NCBI GenBank assembly: GCA_963580285.1
Contig: OY757014.1
Span: 98,687,372 to 98,751,371, forward strand
Direction of reading: 5' to 3'
DNA: 64,000 nucleotides
Source of the DNA: Lucinisca nassula
Lineage: Eukaryota; Mollusca; Bivalvia; Lucinida; Lucinidae
The notes under the pieces are model-generated. The model was given only the letters and a program-made list of their open reading frames with translations, was not told where the DNA came from and ran no database searches. Position numbers and translations under genes: made by a program. This document shows positions 59,768 to 64,000 of this stretch, one piece after another (positions within the stretch are counted from its first letter, which is position 1; each line of letters begins with the position of its first letter).

Positions 59768-59930
59768 TAGAGGATATTTGATTTTTTCAGTTTAAGATCG
59801 AATTTTATTTCATCGAATGAACACCAAAACCAGTATTTTCACGAGTGGCGCTGCCACGAGTGAAAATACCAGTTTTGGTGTTCATGAGTGAAATAAAATT
59901 TGATCTTACATTGAAAAAATCAAATTTTCT
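59768..59930. mobile_element. Fold-back element, ~155 bp
   Basis: Left arm from TATTTGATTTTTTCAG to CAGTATTTTCACGAGTGGC; right arm GCCACGAGTGAAAATACCAG to TTGAAAAAATCAAAT, a near-perfect inverted repeat centred at ~59,850. It also starts with TAGAGGAT, the same terminal bases as the elements at 59,036 and 60,468. Confidence 0.75.
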
Positions 59931-60467
59931 GTTTCTTACATGCTTCAAAACGGCAATATTTAGCTTCACTAATCGTGTCACTCACTCTCAGAGAAAACTA
60001 ACTTTGTTCCTGGTCGTTTCTTGTCAATTTAGTGGTGTCCAACGTATTTACTGGGTATAATATTGGGTGTAAACTCAAAAGTTTGCAACTGAGAAATAGC
60101 CTGGGATGGCATTTTTATGAATGGTTACTGAAATAATTGAAAATTAGTTTCCCAAAGAAGGCGCGCACGTCGCGCAACAAAATACAGTTCCAAATTAGAC
60201 TGATCAGACGATGAAAAAACTGAACACGGAATTAGATTTCGAGAATAAAGTAGTCCCAAACAGTGAAAAATAAATTGATATCAGTCACTGTTTGAAACAG
60301 TGACAATAGCGTTTTCTATTTCACTAAGAAATCTCTATATTGTAAGAAAGGTCCATCTTGTGATGTCAAAAAGTCAAAATCCATGTTCAAACATCACGTG
60401 AATTTCATGATTTAAATATGGTTTTGTTGTTTGAACACGGCCTCTGGTTCATTCAATAATAGTTTCA
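59931..60467. other. AT-rich stretch without recognised features
   Basis: One local inverted repeat (ACAGTGAAAAATAAATTGAT / ATCAGTCACTGTTTGAAACA, around 60,260-60,300). No gene recognised. Confidence 0.45.
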
Positions 60468-61030
60468 TAGAGGATCTTACACGAGTGGTCATTTCATATT
60501 GAATTTATGAAACGAGCCTTTGGCGAGTTTCATAAATTTCATATGAAATGACCACGAGTGTAAGATTCTGTTTATCATATGACCACTTAAAATTGGATTT
60601 TATCGCCTTTGAATTTGACATTTTTTTTTCCACAAAAATGCATTGTATGGCCAAAGTGTTATTACACGTGTGGTCATACGATATTTATTACACGACGTTA
60701 TCAACTGCTTATCAACGACGTCATGTGATAAATATAATTATCACATGACGTCGTTGATAAGCAGTGGACAACGTCGTGTAATAAAAATCGTATGACCACA
60801 CGTGTAATAACACTTTGGCGGGATTTAGTAACGTCATGACGACGTCCATGTCGACCATGCATTTTTGGTGGAAGATTTATCAAATTTTAAGGCGAGGAAA
60901 TCGATTTAAAAGTGGTCATATGATAAACAGAATCTTACTCTCGTGGTCATTTCTTATGAAATTTATGAAACTCGCCAAAGGCTCGTTTCATAAATTTCAT
61001 ATGAAATGACCACTCGTGTAAGATCCTCTA
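60468..61030. mobile_element. 563-bp fold-back element
   Basis: Almost the whole element is one inverted repeat centred near 60,742. Ends are TAGAGGATCTTACACGAGTG and CACTCGTGTAAGATCCTCTA. Each outer arm has its own smaller hairpin (TTTCATAAATTTCATATGAA region), and the centre is ATCACATGACGTCGTTGATA-type sequence paired with its complement. It shares the GAGGATCTTACA terminus with the two elements at 56,950 and 59,036 but not their interior. Confidence 0.87.
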
Positions 61031-61133
61031 TTTATGTTCATAGGATTTTATGCAAGAACGTTGATTCAACGCTGAGTCAAAGTCGTGTGCCTGCAGGGTT
61101 TTTTTTCTTTTTCTTTAAATGGGTGCAAGATAC

Positions 61134-61380
61134 ATTACGAAAACACGCCTATACAAATAGATTGTAAATTTTACCGCCGAAAAAAACTGACAATTTTCAG
61201 ATGAAAAAGTGTGATATTGTTTTTTTTTTTTTTTTTTTTTTTCTTAAAATATAGATTGCGTGTACTCGTTAGAACCGCCTAGATGAGGCGGTTCTAACGA
61301 GTAATCACAATATATATTTTAGAGCAGAAATAAGAAAAATAAGGTTTACCACTGTAAACCCCAGTTTTAGTGTATAAAAG
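61134..61380. mobile_element. Palindromic MITE, right end lost
   Basis: ATTACGAAAACACGCCTATA terminus, an expanded T run (61,219-61,241), central hairpin GTTAGAACCGCCTA / GAGGCGGTTCTAAC, then ACCCCAGTTTTAGTGTATAAAAG. The ~47 bp that should follow are missing: the match stops directly after TATAAAAG at 61,380. Confidence 0.82.
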
Positions 61381-61461
61381 TCACACTGGTCAATACATAC
61401 GCACAGGCTGCGTAGCGGTCGCATAGGCTTCGTATTTTGGACGCATTGGCTTCGATGAAAA

Positions 61462-61488
61462 ATGGCGGCTGACAGTTCGTCGCTGCAG
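61462..61488 (+). CDS. Candidate first coding exon
   Basis: ATGGCGGCTGACAGTTCGTC begins a 27-bp frame encoding MAADSSSLQ that ends at CAG and is followed by GTAAGA, a good 5' splice site (GT at 61,489). The start context (AAAAATGGCG) has G at +4 and A at -3. A TATAAAAG lies 82 bp upstream (61,373-61,380) at the broken end of a MITE. Short Met-Ala-Ala N-termini encoded on a small first exon are common in animal genes. No second exon was identified: the following 2.5 kb is an inverted repeat. It is a prediction from signals only and could be chance. Confidence 0.3.
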
Positions 61489-61529
61489 GTAAGAAACTGC
61501 TTTTACTTTAATCTAACTGTTGTATAGCG

Positions 61530-62636
61530 TTGCCAAATACTGCATCTGCCTTACGGACCACTTTATTAATGTGCGGCTTCGTCTGTTGCAAGGAAAAGTT
61601 TGAAAATCGGAATATGGAAAAATAGACCCTAAAAGAAATTTGGCATTCAACACAGATTCACCTGTATTTTCACTTTGGTCCGGTCGTCCTATGTAACTAC
61701 ACGTTTTTGGCTGGTGTTCTGGCCGATAAATTGAGAATAACGATAATGAAATCCAAAAGCTAATATGCAACTTTCGTCACGTCTTTTGCGAAAAAGAAAA
61801 ATATTGATATTTCGATACAACGCACATAGCTTCGTTACCGATTACAACGCAGAGGCTGCGAACTAAATTTGAAAGCCCTGTATTGTGTAGAATTATAGCG
61901 ACTAATATTAAATTAATATCGAAAAATCAGTCAACCAGCGTTAGTTTGTGATGCTAAAGACATTCTGTATCATTTAAACCGAACACATTTTCAGTCTCAG
62001 CTATGCAAATACTACATTTTGATTCAAATGCACAAAATAGGTTATAATTATTTACACTGCCGTTGATAAACTTGGTAAGTCTTCGTCAAATCTGTTAAGT
62101 ATTTAGCCAAATAATATTCGCACTGTATGAATTTCTGTCGTTTTTTTTATTACAACGCACGTGGCTCAAGTCCTGTGTTAGAAGTTTGCGACCAGAAAGT
62201 CTTTAAAAGTGACCATCTCACCCACTGAAACCAGTATGAATTTGATACATAGGAAGTTGAAGCGTTATATATGAAGATAGCGAGCAGCGATAACACGAAT
62301 TGGACAAAGAAATCAAAGTGTAGCCGGGTTTAGGCTAAGTTTTCAAATGCTCCTATGTTATGATACAGAATGTTTTGCCAGTATGATAACATACCCGTGC
62401 GACACTTAGCATTTGTACATCTCCAAAATGGCTACATTTCAGATTAAAATCCGTGATTTTTTCTTATTTATACCGCAAACATATGTTGTGGGTGCTCGTC
62501 AGAACCGCCTCATTGAGGCGGTTCTATCGAGTACCCACAACCTATGTTTTGGAGAAGTAATAAGAAAAATAATGTATACCCACGTTAACCCCAGTTTTCT
62601 CTATATAAAGTGGGGTTCATTTCACGGACTTGATAG
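61530..62636 (+). repeat. Large inverted repeat, left arm
   Basis: TTGCCAAATACTGCATCTGC at 61,530 is the counterpart of the last bases of the window (GCAGATGTCAGTATTGGGCA, 63,980-63,999). Between them the arms match as reverse complements at roughly 90% by eye. The outermost paired base cannot be set because the right arm continues past the window. The inner end is a palindromic MITE of the GTGCGACA subfamily (62,395-62,636). Confidence 0.88.
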
Positions 62637-62876
62637 AGTTAATTCTGCTCTGTTCATAGCAAAAAAAAAAAAAAAAAAACGTGGTGACGTCACTGTCTAC
62701 ATTGAAAGTCACGAAAAAAAAGGAAACAATGAAAAAAAAAAAAAAAAAAAAAAGGAATTCTCGATTTCTCCGTATTATGTTATATCTGACGACACTGACT
62801 CGCAAGTAGAATTAGAAAATGGATTTATGGAGTACAGAAAATGTATAAGACAAGGAAAAAATGGGCATCACGTGAA
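62637..62876. other. Spacer of the large inverted repeat, A-rich
   Basis: About 240 bp with long A runs at 62,661-62,679 and 62,729-62,751. A frame spanning them gives a lysine-rich, low-complexity translation and is not a gene. No feature recognised. Confidence 0.6.
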
Positions 62877-64000
62877 CAAGTCCGTGAAATGAACCCCATT
62901 TTATATAGAGAAAACTGGGGTTAACGGGGGGGGGGGGGGGGGGTATATATTATTTTTCTTATTACTTCTCCAAAACATAGGTTGTGGGTACTCGTTAGAA
63001 CATCGTCAATGAGGCGGTTCTAACGAGCACCCACAACCTATGTTTGCGGTATAAATAAGAAAAAAATCACGGATTTTAATCTAACAAGTAGCCATTTTGG
63101 AGATGTAAAAATGCGCTATGTCGCACGGGTGTGTTATCATAATGGCAAAACATTATGTAGCATAACATAGGAGCATTTGAAACTTTAGCCTAAACCCGGC
63201 TACACTTTGATTTCTTTGGCCAATTCGTGTTTTCGCTGCTCGCTATCTTGGTATATAACGCTTAAACTTCCTATGTATCAAATTCATACTGGCTTCAGTG
63301 GGTGAGATGGCCACTTTTAATGACTTTCTGATTGCAAACTTCTAACACAGGGACTTGAGCCACGTGCGCTGAAATAAAAATACACGACAGAAATTTATAC
63401 AGTGCAAATACTATTTGGCTAAATACTTAACAGATTTGACGAAGACTTACCAAGATTATCAACGGTAGTGTAAATAATTGTAACTTGATAGCTTTTGTGC
63501 ATTTGAATCAAAATGTAGTATTTGCATAGCTGAGACTGAAAATGTTTTCGGTATAAATGATACAGGATGTCTTTAGCACCACCAACTAACGCTGGTTGAT
63601 TGATTTCTCGATATTAATTTAATATCATTCGCTATTTTTGTACATAATACAGGGCTTTCAAATTTAGTTCGCAGCCTGCGCGTTGTAATCGGTAACGAAG
63701 CTACCTGCGTTGTATCGCAATATCAATATTTTTCTTTTTCGCAAAGATGTGACGAAAGTTGCATATTTGCTTTTAGATTTCAATATCGTTATTCACAATT
63801 TATCGGCCAGAACACCAGCCAAAAACGTGTCGTTGCATAGGACGACCGGACCAAAGTGAAAATACAGGTGAATCTGTGTTGAATGCCAAATTTCTTTTGG
63901 GGTCTATTTTTCCATATTCCGTTTTTCAAACTTTTTCTTGCAACAGACGAAGCCGCACATTAATAAAGTGGTCCGTAAGGCAGATGTCAGTATTGGGCAA
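62877..64000 (-). repeat. Large inverted repeat, right arm (runs off the window)
   Basis: Reverse complement of the left arm, starting with TCCGTGAAATGAACCCC and containing another GTGCGACA-subfamily MITE with a G run at 62,925-62,942. Landmarks matching the left arm: CCTAAACCCGGCTACACTTT, CAAATTCATACTGG.TTCAGT, CAGGGCTTTCAAATTTAGTT, GACGACCGGACCAAAGTGAA. Confidence 0.88.

Noticed and set aside
62413..62892. 159-codon lysine-rich frame at the centre of the inverted repeat
   Set aside because: Built from A runs and MITE sequence; low complexity, no recognisable domain.

Overview
The window looks like repeat-rich, probably pericentromeric DNA from an invertebrate animal, most likely a mollusc or other lophotrochozoan. 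Three things point that way: a Penelope-like retroelement of the Naiad type (GIY-YIG endonuclease N-terminal to the reverse transcriptase), a bivalve 'pearl'/Helentron-like non-autonomous element, and hammerhead-ribozyme repeats of the metazoan retrozyme type. The lineage is an inference. There are no bacterial operons, and I could not identify any intact cellular protein gene. At best there is one candidate first exon near the right end.

Layout. 1-4,735: a satellite of ~185-bp monomers on the minus strand, broken by a 1.3-kb insertion and by a reverse transcriptase pseudogene. 4,736-9,485: a different satellite with a ~335-bp dimeric unit, carrying a SINE-like element, fragments of a Penelope-like 3' end and a hammerhead repeat. 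9,486-39,953: the first satellite again, now on the plus strand, about 30 kb. It is hierarchical: ~185-bp monomers form a 556-bp trimer, trimers form a 2.78-kb five-unit repeat, and an eight-unit 4,449-bp repeat is present twice in nearly identical copies. Hammerhead repeats interrupt it at 12.1, 15.6 and 39.6 kb. 39,954-41,250: SINE-like elements. 41,660-45,040: a block bounded by inverted arrays of a short GGGCGAAACGAC motif, holding palindromic MITEs and a non-LTR retrotransposon 3' end. 45,361-52,160: a degenerate Naiad-type element with an 889-bp internal tandem duplication and a 2.26-kb Helentron-like insertion inside its reverse transcriptase gene. 53,298-58,840: a diverged ~160-170-bp tandem family with four clean insertions. 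56.9-64 kb: several fold-back/MITE families, then a large inverted repeat that runs off the right end.

How the parts relate. The most notable system is the set of type I hammerhead ribozymes: nine motifs in five insertions, in at least two unit lengths (~260 and ~383 bp), two of the insertions holding more than one unit of the shorter family. They sit beside a Penelope-like element that could mobilise them. A hammerhead-containing fragment and a 5'-truncated Penelope-like 3' end are inserted at the same TTAG in a hairpin of two different SINE-like copies, and a hammerhead-like remnant lies just before the point where that truncated 3' end begins. All sequence comparisons were made by eye; no database search or folding program was run.
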